Positions 18,178 through 27,348 of a stretch of DNA of 64,000 nucleotides are shown piece after piece. Source of the stretch: an uncultured Roseobacter sp. (lineage in GTDB: Bacteria > Pseudomonadota > Alphaproteobacteria > Rhodobacterales > Rhodobacteraceae). A program made the translations under genes and the position numbers. The notes under the pieces are model-generated. The model was given only the letters and a program-made list of their open reading frames with translations, made no database searches and had not been told where the DNA came from. Positions within the stretch are counted from its first letter, which is position 1; each line of letters begins with the position of its first letter. Location of the stretch: positions 496,001 to 560,000 of the forward strand of contig CANKZM010000002.1 of assembly GCA_947488305.1 (NCBI GenBank). The letters run 5' to 3'.

Positions 18178-19575
18178 CTAAGCGTCAACTGTCAGAATCC
18201 GCTTGTGTTTGCGTGCCTCCGCGCGCACATCGGCAAAACTGCGGAGCCCTCGGGCTTCCAGGATAGGGATCAGGGCAACCAGAACCTCTGCGGTTGCCAT
18301 GGCATCACCCAGAGCCGTGTGACGCAAGTCGTCAGGGATTTCGATACTCAACCGGTCGCAAAGCGCATCAAGCGTGTGCTCGGCGGACCCTCCGAACACA
18401 ACTGCTGAGAGATGCACCGTATCCAGCACTGGATGATCAAAGCTGAACTCCGTCCCGTCGGTTTGACGGCGCAGGAACGCCATGTCGAACGGCGCGTTAT
18501 GCGCGACGATCACCGCGCGATCCGCGAATTGGTGAAAGGATTTACAGACCGTATCGAAGCCCGGCGCGTCGGCAACCATCGCGTCATCGATACGGTGCAC
18601 TTTGGTTGAGCTGGGCGGAATGGGCCGTCCGGGGTTCACCAGCGTGTCAAAGACCTCTCCTGGTACGATCTTGCCGTTGACCACCCGGACAGCGCCCAGT
18701 TGCACGACCGCGTCATGTGCCGGATCCAGACCTGTTGTCTCGCTGTCGAAGATGACAAAGGTCAGATTACGCAAGGCACATTGGTTGAGGTCTTGCGTCA
18801 CCTCCTTGTCAAGAAGGTCGAAATCATAAACCAGCGGGCGTGCTGCGTCGGGGGATAGGGGTTCCAACATCAGCGTATAGCCAGCGTCCTCCCCAAAAAG
18901 CCGGATATGCCCTTTGTAAACGGCACCGGATCGTCCCTTGACGTTCACTTCCTGGCGTTTCGCACCATGATCCTTGAGCGCTGTGAGCGCATCGGTGATA
19001 GTACTGGTTTCAAGGTAATCAGTGACCGATCCATTCAGGCGCGCGGGGCATTCCCGTTCCATCAACTCAGCAGCCTGCCCATCGTAGAGCACGATCTGAT
19101 GATCCTGTCGTGCCACGATGACGGCAACGGGGATATCGGACAATATCTGCAAAAGCTGCGCGCGCTGTGCCCGTAGACGTGCCGTCCGCTCAACCACAGC
19201 AGCGGATGAGGCCCGCGCCTCTTCATTCAGCCTTTGATGAATCGCGGCAACGGCGGGGGCCAGATCGCCGAGGTATTTCGCGGCTTCAGCCTCAATGTCT
19301 TCGTCGATGTTGGCGTGGGTACGGACACGCACACCGGCAGCAAGTGCCTCGATCGGTTTGCTCACGTTCTCGTCGAAGAGCAGCCAGATCAACACGACCA
19401 ATCCGGTCACGCCGAAGCCACTGACGATGCCTGCGGTGACAAAGGACGACAACGCTTCGCTGCTGCCTAACTGGCGGTAGCCCAAAAACAGGCCCAGCCC
19501 GATCAGGAGCACTCCGCCAACTGCCAAAAGGCAAAAGAAAAGCAGAATCCTGATCCGCAGGCTGAGCGATTGCAT
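18178..19575 (-). CDS. membrane-anchored PAS-like / DnaQ-type 3'-5' exonuclease
   Basis: A 465-aa protein with two membrane spans (about 8-32 and 44-66), a helical linker (70-140), a PAS-like region (about 140-245, ILSDIPVAVIVARQDHQIVLYDG) and a C-terminal DEDDh exonuclease. Exonuclease motifs are complete: FDSETTGLDP (Asp277, Glu279), HNAPFDMAFLRR and HTALGDAMATAE. It would hydrolyse 3' ends of nucleic acid or small nucleotides at the inner membrane face. It is the last gene of the acetate cluster, one base after the preceding gene. The combination of sensor-like input with exonuclease output suggests signalling, not replication proofreading. Confidence 0.88.
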   Translation of the reverse strand: MQSLSLRIRILLFFCLLAVGGVLLIGLGLFLGYRQLGSSEALSSFVTAGIVSGFGVTGLVVLIWLLFDENVSKPIEALAAGVRVRTHANIDEDIEAEAAKYLGDLAPAVAAIHQRLNEEARASSAAVVERTARLRAQRAQLLQILSDIPVAVIVARQDHQIVLYDGQAAELMERECPARLNGSVTDYLETSTITDALTALKDHGAKRQEVNVKGRSGAVYKGHIRLFGEDAGYTLMLEPLSPDAARPLVYDFDLLDKEVTQDLNQCALRNLTFVIFDSETTGLDPAHDAVVQLGAVRVVNGKIVPGEVFDTLVNPGRPIPPSSTKVHRIDDAMVADAPGFDTVCKSFHQFADRAVIVAHNAPFDMAFLRRQTDGTEFSFDHPVLDTVHLSAVVFGGSAEHTLDALCDRLSIEIPDDLRHTALGDAMATAEVLVALIPILEARGLRSFADVRAEARKHKRILTVDA

Positions 19576-19576
19576 G

Positions 19577-20101
19577 TCACACCTCCTCGCAGGCGACCTT
19601 CAACACTGGATCAGACGCTTTCACTGGCATCCAATCAGCCCCCAGAATTTCGCCGTCCGTGCCAAATTCAATCCCATCGACGATGTCCGCGCGTTGGTTT
19701 GTGCCGCAGTCAAACAACATGGGAACCTTTGCGGTCCGTGTCCACCGTCCGTAAAACACCAGGTCCACAATGCGCTGATCGGGCTGGGCCGGGTGTGTCC
19801 GCATCGTGGCCTGATCTACAGCGACGAAACGGGTGACAAAGGGCTTTGCATAGGTCCATGGGCGGTAAAAAACCTGCTCTTCCACGGTCTGAGCGACCAC
19901 AAACCCTTGCGGCATCGTAGCCGCGGTGCGGTCGAACCAGCCATATTCGCTGGAGACTGTCGCAATCAGCATGGCCATGCCCGCGGATGCGGGCATGAGC
20001 CAGGATGGCAGGCGACCTTTCAATAGCGTCCGGTTCACAGCCCAGAAAATGAGCGCCATTGCGACGCCCGCAATGATCGTTCCGATCAGTTCAAAAAGCA
20101 T
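19577..20101 (-). CDS. conserved hypothetical protein with N-terminal membrane segments
   Basis: A 174-aa protein with two predicted N-terminal spans (about 3-22 and 33-47: LFELIGTIIAGVAMALIFWA; LMPASAGMAMLIATV). An exported or periplasmic domain of about 125 residues follows with no motif I recognise. It sits between the cNMP/CBS/DUF294 gene (33 bases) and the exonuclease gene (1 base), so it is almost certainly cotranslated with them. Its product may partner the membrane-bound exonuclease, which is inference from spacing alone. Confidence 0.7.
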   Translation of the reverse strand: MLFELIGTIIAGVAMALIFWAVNRTLLKGRLPSWLMPASAGMAMLIATVSSEYGWFDRTAATMPQGFVVAQTVEEQVFYRPWTYAKPFVTRFVAVDQATMRTHPAQPDQRIVDLVFYGRWTRTAKVPMLFDCGTNQRADIVDGIEFGTDGEILGADWMPVKASDPVLKVACEEV

Positions 20102-20134
20102 GTGCCCACTCCTCCCAGAGGTCTCATATTTACC

Positions 20135-21958
20135 CTACCCCAAAACGCCTCGACCCTGCATCAGGGCCGATTGCATTGTCTTGATAACCACGAATGCATC
20201 CCGCAGGTGGCTGCGTTCGAAATCCGACAGTGTGTCCGGGGGCAAGTAATTGTCAGGTGCCTTCCCCTGCTTTATCAGCCGTGCCTGATGTTCCAGCCGA
20301 GTCTGGGCAACCAGATCATAGGCCTCCAACAGGTTGCGCCCGCCCCGGGAGCTGGTAATCGAGGCGTTGAGCGCGGCCTTCAGCCGAGCGCGGGTGTTTA
20401 CTTCGGTCAATTGGCCCTGCAAGGCATACATCCGCCCGAGATCCACAACCGGAACTACGCCATTCAGCTTGGTGTCGATGGTCTTGCGGTGATCGCCGGA
20501 CGAAATCGTGGCGATTCCGCGCAACAGACCAAGCGGTGTCTGGTGGGTCAGCGAGTTGCTCGCCATATGGGCGGTGAAAATCGAGTTCTTGGAGGCTTTT
20601 TCGAGCGTGCCGAGGTTCAGCCCATGGAATAGTGAGACGTCGCCGCCGATCGGGCGCAGATCAAACATGACCGATGCAAGCATCTGAGCCTCTTTGCTGG
20701 GGCTATTGATCCAGCCGGTGAAGTACTCTTTCCAGACAGATAGCGGCTGGCACCAACGCGGATTTGTCGCCATCATATCGCCAGGGCAGTAGACGTAGCC
20801 GCAGGTGTTAAGGCCATCGCTGACGTATTTGGCGAAATCTGCGAAGTATTCGAGATCGTATTTTGACACACCATCATCGAGAATGAGGCAATTGTCCTGG
20901 TCGGAGACACCGGTTTGTTCCTGCCGGCCTTGAGATCCACAGGCGAGCCAAAGATATCTTGCGGGGGCCGGGCCCAACTTGGCTTCTGCCAGTGATAAAA
21001 GCCTACGGGTCACGACATCGGCGACATCAGTGATCATCCGTGTCACGACGTCATGGCGATTTCCAGAGGCCACAAGCTGGACCAACAACTCGGGAATGCG
21101 CGACGTAACCTCAGCCAGATCCGCTGGTGTTTCAGCGCGTGCAGCATCGCCAACGAGGCCGGCCGCTGTTGTCGCCTGAAACCGGGTGAGATCTGTTTGC
21201 GTGACGATGCCGACAAGCCGGTTTCCTTCAACAATGGGCAAGTGGCCCAGACGATACTCCATCATCATGTGGAGCACATCCGAGCCTATCGCGGTTGGCG
21301 ACAAAAACCTTGGGTCGGGTGTCATGATGCTGGAAATCGGTGAGGTGCCGGGCAGAGTTACGGCGAGCGCCTTGCCGACGAGATCGCGCAAAGTCACGAT
21401 CCCCTTCAGTTTGTCATTCTCGGTGACGCAAAGGCAGGAAATCCGCTTGTCGGACATCTTCTTTGCGGCTTCAACAATGGTAGTATTGGTCGGGCATGTC
21501 ACAGGATTGGGCACCATCAAAGATGACACGGTGACCTGCGCCAGGGTATTCTGTTTTGGCGTTGATCGTTCAGCGTCTTTGCTGCGTGCAAAGAAGCGCT
21601 GGAAAGGGGCTTGTTCGTTGCGCAGCGTATGAAATAGCGGGACGGGCAAGCGGATCAGCAATGTATCCTGCACGGCTCTTGCGGATGTCGCGGCAGTTCC
21701 GTCAGCCAAAAGGCCGCGCTCGCCAAATGTGTTGCCACGCTCAAGAAGCGAAACAGGCGCGCCTGTCCGGTCGGTAACGGAAACACGGCCACTCTGCACA
21801 ATGTAGAGCCCTGCCATGTCTTCGCCGAATGTGTAGATTTGCTCACCTTCCGAGAAACTCAGTTTTTCCACCTGTTTTGCGACGTCGTGTAAGACCGGCG
21901 CGGGCAAGGCTTCATAGGGGTGCTGTTGGGACAGGAATGTGAGCGCGTCTTCGTTCAT
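20135..21958 (-). CDS. cyclic-nucleotide-binding / CBS-pair / DUF294 nucleotidyltransferase-like protein
   Basis: A 607-aa cytoplasmic regulator. Domains in order: cNMP-binding fold (about 15-125, with EGEQIYTFGEDMAGLYIVQS and GNTFGERGLLADG), a pair of CBS domains (about 150-265, CPTNTTIVEAAKKMSDKRIS and MMMEYRLGHLPIVEGNRLVG), then a DUF294 nucleotidyltransferase-like domain with ACGSQGRQEQTGVSDQDN (the G-S...D-x-D metal motif) and its C-terminal helical domain. This architecture often accompanies acetate/solute symporters and is related to GlnD-type uridylyltransferases. It probably senses an adenine nucleotide and modifies a partner, possibly the neighbouring symporter or exonuclease; the target is unknown. 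Confidence 0.9.
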   Translation of the reverse strand: MNEDALTFLSQQHPYEALPAPVLHDVAKQVEKLSFSEGEQIYTFGEDMAGLYIVQSGRVSVTDRTGAPVSLLERGNTFGERGLLADGTAATSARAVQDTLLIRLPVPLFHTLRNEQAPFQRFFARSKDAERSTPKQNTLAQVTVSSLMVPNPVTCPTNTTIVEAAKKMSDKRISCLCVTENDKLKGIVTLRDLVGKALAVTLPGTSPISSIMTPDPRFLSPTAIGSDVLHMMMEYRLGHLPIVEGNRLVGIVTQTDLTRFQATTAAGLVGDAARAETPADLAEVTSRIPELLVQLVASGNRHDVVTRMITDVADVVTRRLLSLAEAKLGPAPARYLWLACGSQGRQEQTGVSDQDNCLILDDGVSKYDLEYFADFAKYVSDGLNTCGYVYCPGDMMATNPRWCQPLSVWKEYFTGWINSPSKEAQMLASVMFDLRPIGGDVSLFHGLNLGTLEKASKNSIFTAHMASNSLTHQTPLGLLRGIATISSGDHRKTIDTKLNGVVPVVDLGRMYALQGQLTEVNTRARLKAALNASITSSRGGRNLLEAYDLVAQTRLEHQARLIKQGKAPDNYLPPDTLSDFERSHLRDAFVVIKTMQSALMQGRGVLG

Positions 21959-22059
21959 CGAAAGATCCTTGAAAGAATGAACCTGCCCCGCACGTAGCGG
22001 GACAGGTCTTTAGTGGATCATGGCCAACGGCGTTTGAACAGTGCCGGCCAATTTTGCGA

Positions 22060-23862
22060 TCAGTGGTCGACTGCGGCACCGGCACCTGCTGGTGTGCGCA
22101 CGCTTTCGACAAGGTCCTTGATCTCTTGCGGGGTCTCCTTGGTGATCGAGGAAACACCGAAGGCAACCGCGAAGTTGATGACCGCACCGACGGCCCCGAT
22201 TGCGGTGGACTGGATGCCCAGCAGGCTACCTTCTGCGGTATCCGCAAAGGAGTTGGTGTCCGGAATGAAGAACCAGCCTTTGTGCAGGAAGATGTAGACC
22301 AGCGTAAAGATCAGGCCAGCCAGCATCCCCGACACAGCGCCGACGTTGTTCACGCGCTTGGAGAAGATGCCCATCATCAGTGCAGGGAAGATCGACGCCG
22401 CTGCAAGACCAAAGGCCAGAGCCACTGTTTGCGCCGCAAAGCCCGGTGGGTTGAGGCCCAGGATCACCGCGACCACAATGGCAGCCGCCATTGAGATTCG
22501 TGCCGCGAGCAGTTCCGACTTTTCCGACATGTTCGGTGTCAGCTGACCTTTGAGAAGGTCGTGGCTCACCGCCGAAGAGATCGCCAGGAGAAGACCAGCA
22601 GCAGTGGAAAGCGCTGCAGCAAGGCCGCCCGCCGCCACCAGACCGATCACCCAACCCGGAAGGTTCGCAATCTCGGGGTTTGCCAGCACGAGGATGTCGC
22701 GGTTGAAGTTGGTCAGCTCATTGCCTTCCCAGCCGTTTGCCGCGGCCTTCTCGGCCATCGCGTCGTTCTTGTCGTTGTAGTACTGGATTTTGCCGTCGCC
22801 ATTCTTGTCTTCCCAGTCGAGAAGGCCCGTTTTCTGCCAGGTTGCCATCCAGTTGTAGCGCTCATCCGTTTCGATGGTTTCGACTGAAACCGCTTCACCG
22901 TTCACGCCATTTGGCCACATCATCTCGGAGATATTGAGACGTGCCATCGCACCAACCGCTGGGGCCGTCAGATAGAGCAGAGCAATAAAGACCAGCGTCC
23001 AACCTGCGGACCAACGTGCGTCAGACACACGTGGCACGGTGAAAAAGCGCATGATGACGTGCGGCAGACCCGCGGTGCCGATCATCAGGGACAGGGTAAA
23101 GAGAACCATGTTGAGGCTGTCTTTGTGCGCTTCCGTATAGCTGGCAAAACCAAGGTCAGTCACGATCTGGTCGAGCTTGGTCAGCAGGTAGACACCGCTG
23201 CTAGCCCCGTCGGCATTGACGGTTTCAGAGAAAAGACCCAGCGCAGGGATCGGCGTACCGGTCAGTTGCAGCGAGATAAACACGGCTGGGATCGTATAGG
23301 CCATGATGAGCACGCAATACTGCGCGACCTGTGTGTAGGTCACGCCCTTCATACCGCCGAAAACGGCGTAAGCGAACACGACACAGGACCCCAGAAGCAG
23401 ACCCCAGAAGGCGTCGATTTCAAGGAAACGTCCAAATGCAATGCCAACCCCCTGCATCTGCCCGATAACGTATGTGATCGAAGCTACCAGCAGGCAGATC
23501 ACGGCAACAAGCCGCGCCGTTGGCGAGTAGAAGCGGTCGCCGATGAATTCGGACACGGTGAACTTGCCAAACTTGCGCAGGTAGGGCGCCAGGAGCAAAG
23601 CAAGCAGAACGTAGCCGCCGGTCCAGCCCATCAGGAAGGATGAGTTGTCGTACCCGGTGAAAGCGATCAGCCCCGCCATGGAGATGAAGGAGGCCGCAGA
23701 CATCCAGTCCGCCGCTGTCGCCATGCCGTTGGTTACAGGGTGCACGCCCCGGCCAGCCGCATAGAATTCAGATGTGGAACCCGCACGGGCCCACACCGCG
23801 ATGCCGATGTAGAGCGCGAAAGACGCCCCAACAAACAGCAGATTGAGTGTGAACTGGTCCAT
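22060..23862 (-). CDS. sodium:solute symporter, ActP/VC_2705 type (acetate permease)
   Basis: A 600-aa SSS-family transporter with about 13 spans. Typical segments: AADWMSAASFISMAGLIAFT near the N-terminus and FAYAVFGGMKGVTYTQVAQY in the fourth-fifth span region. An extracytoplasmic loop (about 320-395) contains DKNGDGKIQYYN, which resembles an EF-hand calcium loop. It would import acetate or another short monocarboxylate with sodium. The gene follows its DUF4212 partner by 3 bases and sits in one leftward cluster with acs and adk, which strongly supports acetate uptake. Confidence 0.9.
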   Translation of the reverse strand: MDQFTLNLLFVGASFALYIGIAVWARAGSTSEFYAAGRGVHPVTNGMATAADWMSAASFISMAGLIAFTGYDNSSFLMGWTGGYVLLALLLAPYLRKFGKFTVSEFIGDRFYSPTARLVAVICLLVASITYVIGQMQGVGIAFGRFLEIDAFWGLLLGSCVVFAYAVFGGMKGVTYTQVAQYCVLIMAYTIPAVFISLQLTGTPIPALGLFSETVNADGASSGVYLLTKLDQIVTDLGFASYTEAHKDSLNMVLFTLSLMIGTAGLPHVIMRFFTVPRVSDARWSAGWTLVFIALLYLTAPAVGAMARLNISEMMWPNGVNGEAVSVETIETDERYNWMATWQKTGLLDWEDKNGDGKIQYYNDKNDAMAEKAAANGWEGNELTNFNRDILVLANPEIANLPGWVIGLVAAGGLAAALSTAAGLLLAISSAVSHDLLKGQLTPNMSEKSELLAARISMAAAIVVAVILGLNPPGFAAQTVALAFGLAAASIFPALMMGIFSKRVNNVGAVSGMLAGLIFTLVYIFLHKGWFFIPDTNSFADTAEGSLLGIQSTAIGAVGAVINFAVAFGVSSITKETPQEIKDLVESVRTPAGAGAAVDH

Positions 23863-23865
23863 GTT

Positions 23866-24150
23866 TTATTCCTCTACACCGTGTTCTTTGTCGAGTTTGT
23901 TCATCCGCCAGGCATAGAAGAAGATCAGCGCCAGAAAGACGAGAATGGAGCCCTGTTGCGCGAACCAGAACCCGAGGTCCGTACCGCCGACTTCGATGCC
24001 TGCGATCAGGGGGCGCAGCAGGATGCCAAAGCCAAAGGACACGAGGGCCCAGATGACAAGACACACTGTGATGGTGCGGATGTTCGCGGACCAGTAAGCT
24101 CCGTTGTCCTCCGCCGCTTGTGTGTCTGTATTTACCGATTGTTCTGCCAT
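23866..24150 (-). CDS. DUF4212 small subunit of the sodium:solute symporter
   Basis: A 94-aa protein with two membrane spans (about 29-50 and 63-85, with TVCLVIWALVSFGFGILLRP and FWFAQQGSILVFLALIFFYA). It matches the DUF4212 family, found next to VC_2705-type symporters and thought to be an obligate small subunit. The spacing of 3 bases to the symporter gene points to equimolar expression. Confidence 0.88.
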   Translation of the reverse strand: MAEQSVNTDTQAAEDNGAYWSANIRTITVCLVIWALVSFGFGILLRPLIAGIEVGGTDLGFWFAQQGSILVFLALIFFYAWRMNKLDKEHGVEE

Positions 24151-24206
24151 GTTGGCGTTCCTCCTATGGTGTCAGAATGCGGACGGCGCGTCGCCCGCAG
24201 GATTTG

Positions 24207-24893
24207 CTAAACAGTTACTTTGGATACGATTTGCGCAATCTTCTGGCCGATGGCCTCGATGTCTCCCATGGCGTCCACACGCTGGAGCGATGCTTTGGCG
24301 TCGTAATACGCAATCAGGGGCTCAGTTTGTTCTTGATAGGCATCGAGGCGCGACATGACCGTCTGCGCGTTGTCGTCGGCCCGCCGCGTCATGTTGGTGC
24401 TGCCACAACCGTCGCAAACACCGTCCACCCGTGTTGGTTTGAAATTGTCGTGGTAGCCTTCGCCACAATCTCCACAGGTGAATCGACCGGCAATCCGCAG
24501 GACCATCTTTACGTTGTCGACCTCCAGAGCGATTGCGGCATTGATCCGCTGGCCAGAGGTTTCGAGTAAGGTATCGAGTGCTTCAGCCTGACCTGTGGTG
24601 CGCGGAAACCCGTCCAACACGACTCCGCCCGCGCAATCTTCTTCTGCTAGCCTGTCGGAGAGGATTTGCAAGACGATCTCGTCGCTCACTAAACCACCGG
24701 AGGACATCACCGTCTTGGCCGTTTCCCCCGCTTGCGTGCCCGCAGCGACCGCTGCTCGTAGAAGATCGCCGGTTGAGAGTTGTACAAAGCCGAACTGCTC
24801 TTGCAACATTCGGGCTTGTGTTCCCTTGCCAGCCCCCGGAGGGCCTAGCAGGATCAGTACGGGCGCGGTTTCAGGGTGTTTTGATCCGTCCAT
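24207..24893 (-). CDS. adk: adenylate kinase (zinc-LID type)
   Basis: A 228-aa kinase that interconverts ATP + AMP and 2 ADP. Motifs: P-loop LLGPPGAGKGTQA, AMP-binding LSTGDLLRA and DGFPRT. The LID domain has two Cys pairs (CGDCGEGYH and CDGCGSTNM) forming a structural zinc site. It starts one base after the acs stop and lies upstream of the symporter. In this position it probably serves to recycle the AMP released by acetyl-CoA synthetase. The housekeeping adk usually sits in the ribosomal-protein operon, so this is probably a second copy; that cannot be tested from this window. Confidence 0.95.
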   Translation of the reverse strand: MDGSKHPETAPVLILLGPPGAGKGTQARMLQEQFGFVQLSTGDLLRAAVAAGTQAGETAKTVMSSGGLVSDEIVLQILSDRLAEEDCAGGVVLDGFPRTTGQAEALDTLLETSGQRINAAIALEVDNVKMVLRIAGRFTCGDCGEGYHDNFKPTRVDGVCDGCGSTNMTRRADDNAQTVMSRLDAYQEQTEPLIAYYDAKASLQRVDAMGDIEAIGQKIAQIVSKVTV

Positions 24894-24894
24894 C

Positions 24895-26850
24895 TTACGC
24901 TTCCTCGCGATTCATCCGGTTTTCGATGAGGTTTTCGACGACGCTTGGGTCGGCGAGGGTCGAGGTGTCGCCCAAGGCACCGAAGTCGTCCTCGGCGATC
25001 TTGCGCAGGATGCGGCGCATGATCTTGCCCGAACGGGTCTTCGGCAGACCCGGCGCCCATTGGATGAGGTCCGGTGAGGCGATCGGGCCGATCTCGGTGC
25101 GGACCCAGGTGCGCAGCTCTTTGCGCAACTCTTCGGAGGGCTCTTCGCCGTTCATCAGCGTGACGTAGCAGTAGATGCCTTGTCCTTTGATATCATGGGG
25201 ATAGCCGACAACAGCAGCCTCGGCGACCTTTGCATGCGCGACCAGCGCGCTTTCCACTTCGGCGGTGCCCATGCGGTGGCCCGAGACGTTGATCACGTCG
25301 TCCACGCGGCCGGTGATCCAGTAGTCGCCATCCGCGTCGCGGCGACAGCCGTCGCCAGTGAAGTAGTAGCCCTTGTAGTCGGAGAAATAGGTCTTCTCAA
25401 AGCGCTCGTGATCACCCCAGACCGTGCGCATCTGCCCGGGCCAGCTGTCGGCCAGCACCAGAACGCCCTCGACGCCATTGCCTTCAATGACCTCGCCGGT
25501 CGTAGGCTCGAGAACCAGAGGCTCGATGCCGAAGAACGGTTGCTGCGCTGACCCAGGTTTGAGTTCCGTTGCACCGGGCAGGGGCGTTAGCAGATGCCCG
25601 CCGGTCTCCGTCTGCCACCAGGTATCAACGATCGGGCAGCGTCCGCCGCCGACCACATCATTGTACCAATTCCAGGCTTCCGGGTTGATCGGTTCACCCA
25701 CGGTGCCAAGAACGCGAAGGCTCGACAGGTCATAGGCTTTCACCGGATCATCGCCAGCCGCCATCAAGGCGCGAATAGCCGTGGGCGCGGTGTAGAACTG
25801 GGTGACTTTGTATTTTTCGCAGACGTCCCAGAAGCGGCCTGCATCCGGGTAAGTCGGCACGCCCTCAAACATCAATGTGGTCGCGCCATTGGCCAGCGGG
25901 CCATAGACGATGTAGCTGTGGCCTGTGACCCAGCCCACGTCTGCCGTGCACCAGAAAACGTCGCCATCGTGGTAGTCGAAAACAAGCTCATGCGTCAGGG
26001 ATGCATAAGTCAGGTAGCCGCCGGATGAATGCACAACGCCCTTGGGTTGGCCGGTGGAACCAGAGGTATAGAGAATGAACAGCGGGTCTTCAGCGTTCAT
26101 TTCTTCGGGGCGGCATTGGTCAGACGCTTCGAGGGCCATTTCGTTGTAGTCATAATCCCGATCGGTCCAGGTGGTCTGGCCGCCGGTACGCTTCACCACA
26201 AGGCACTTTACAGTGTCCTTGCAGTGGAGGAGAGCTTCATCCGTGTTGGATTTAAGCGGTGTAACGCGACCGCCACGCGGAGCGTGGTCGGCCGTGATGA
26301 CGACCTTGGCGTCCGATCCATTGATGCGGGCGGCAAGAGCGTCGGGGGAGAACCCGGCAAAGACGATTGAATGGATGGCGCCGATGCGCGCACAGGCCAG
26401 CATGGCATAGGCTGCTTCGGGGATCATCGGCAAATAGATGACTACGCGATCCCCCTTCGTGACGCCAAGTTCCTTGAAGATGTTGGCCATTTTGCTGACC
26501 GACGCATGAAGATCGTTATAACTGATATGAAGTGCTTCATCTTTGGGATCGTCAGGCTCCCAAATGATGGCGGTCTGCGCGCCACGTGATTCCAGATGCC
26601 GGTCGATGCAATTGGCTGAGACGTTCAAAACACCATCTTCGAACCACTTTATCGACACGTTTCCCGGTTCAAAGCTTACGTTCTTTACTTTTGAGTAGGG
26701 CTTGATCCAGTCGAGGCGCTTTCCTTGTTCACCCCAGTAGGCGACAGGATCAGCCACGGACGCAGCATAAGTGTCGCGGTATTGCTCAGCATTTACATGG
26801 GGCGTTGGCGCGGTGCTGTTGGCTGCAGTATCCTGGTTGGTGGTGGTCAT
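24895..26850 (-). CDS. acs: acetyl-CoA synthetase
   Basis: A 651-aa AMP-forming ligase that makes acetyl-CoA from acetate, ATP and CoA. Motifs are complete: the P-loop [20 protein letters not shown], the substrate-pocket motif [18 protein letters not shown], hinge region [17 protein letters not shown], and [11 protein letters not shown] with the catalytic Lys at residue 609, the position whose acetylation controls enterobacterial Acs. ATG 26850 is preceded by a strong GAGGAGAAC ribosome-binding site. It heads the leftward acetate module (acs, adk, DUF4212, symporter, regulators). Confidence 0.96.
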   Translation of the reverse strand: MTTTNQDTAANSTAPTPHVNAEQYRDTYAASVADPVAYWGEQGKRLDWIKPYSKVKNVSFEPGNVSIKWFEDGVLNVSANCIDRHLESRGAQTAIIWEPDDPKDEALHISYNDLHASVSKMANIFKELGVTKGDRVVIYLPMIPEAAYAMLACARIGAIHSIVFAGFSPDALAARINGSDAKVVITADHAPRGGRVTPLKSNTDEALLHCKDTVKCLVVKRTGGQTTWTDRDYDYNEMALEASDQCRPEEMNAEDPLFILYTSGSTGQPKGVVHSSGGYLTYASLTHELVFDYHDGDVFWCTADVGWVTGHSYIVYGPLANGATTLMFEGVPTYPDAGRFWDVCEKYKVTQFYTAPTAIRALMAAGDDPVKAYDLSSLRVLGTVGEPINPEAWNWYNDVVGGGRCPIVDTWWQTETGGHLLTPLPGATELKPGSAQQPFFGIEPLVLEPTTGEVIEGNGVEGVLVLADSWPGQMRTVWGDHERFEKTYFSDYKGYYFTGDGCRRDADGDYWITGRVDDVINVSGHRMGTAEVESALVAHAKVAEAAVVGYPHDIKGQGIYCYVTLMNGEEPSEELRKELRTWVRTEIGPIASPDLIQWAPGLPKTRSGKIMRRILRKIAEDDFGALGDTSTLADPSVVENLIENRMNREEA

Positions 26851-27348
26851 ATCGTTCTCCTCAAAACGGTGACTGTTCAGATCAAACGGCCTTCGGCAAG
26901 AAACCCGAGCCGGTGGCATGTCATGAGGTTACGAATACGTGATAATAGAAAATTTGTAATTATAATACTGAATTTCAACGATTATCTTGTAAAGTTATTT
27001 ATTTTTTTGAATGTGATTTGTAAATTTGTCCTGCGACAATCTGCCAAAATCGAATGAGTCCAGTTAATTGCCAGTTAACGAACCTTTGGGCGATTTGCTT
27101 CTTTTAAGTTCACGGCGCGCGTGCAGGCTTTTGGTTTTTTCCGCGCCGCGCACAGGTCTTGTCTTTCGGTGATGCAACGGCAGAAACGCCCGCCAGAAAA
27201 CGACTCACCTCACCAGAAAAATTGTTAGCGCCAGACAAATTGCGTATTTTTGTCACGGATTTGTGAGCGTGAAGGGGTCTATTAAATTCCACGTGCTAAA
27301 AATTTGGAGTGTTACTATTATGAAGTGCATTCTTACAGGAGACTAAAA
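26851..27348. other. AT-rich intergenic region between acs and the L,D-transpeptidase gene
   Basis: About 500 bases without a recognisable gene. Bases 26940-27060 are strikingly AT-rich against the flanking DNA and include a perfect TATAAT at 26961 and a run of seven T near 27001. Two copies of CCAGTTAA lie close together around 27060-27080. The stretch must carry the acs promoter (leftward) and the transpeptidase promoter (rightward), but I could not assign -35/-10 pairs with confidence. Confidence 0.5.

Noticed and set aside
24578-25168. 196-codon plus-strand frame across the adk/acs junction
   Set aside because: Arg/Ser-rich antisense shadow; adk and acs motifs on the minus strand are complete.
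27113-27158. CGGCGCG / CGCGCCG inverted arms near 27.1 kb as a terminator
   Set aside because: The arms are 32 bases apart with the T-rich run inside the loop rather than after the stem, so the geometry does not fit a terminator.
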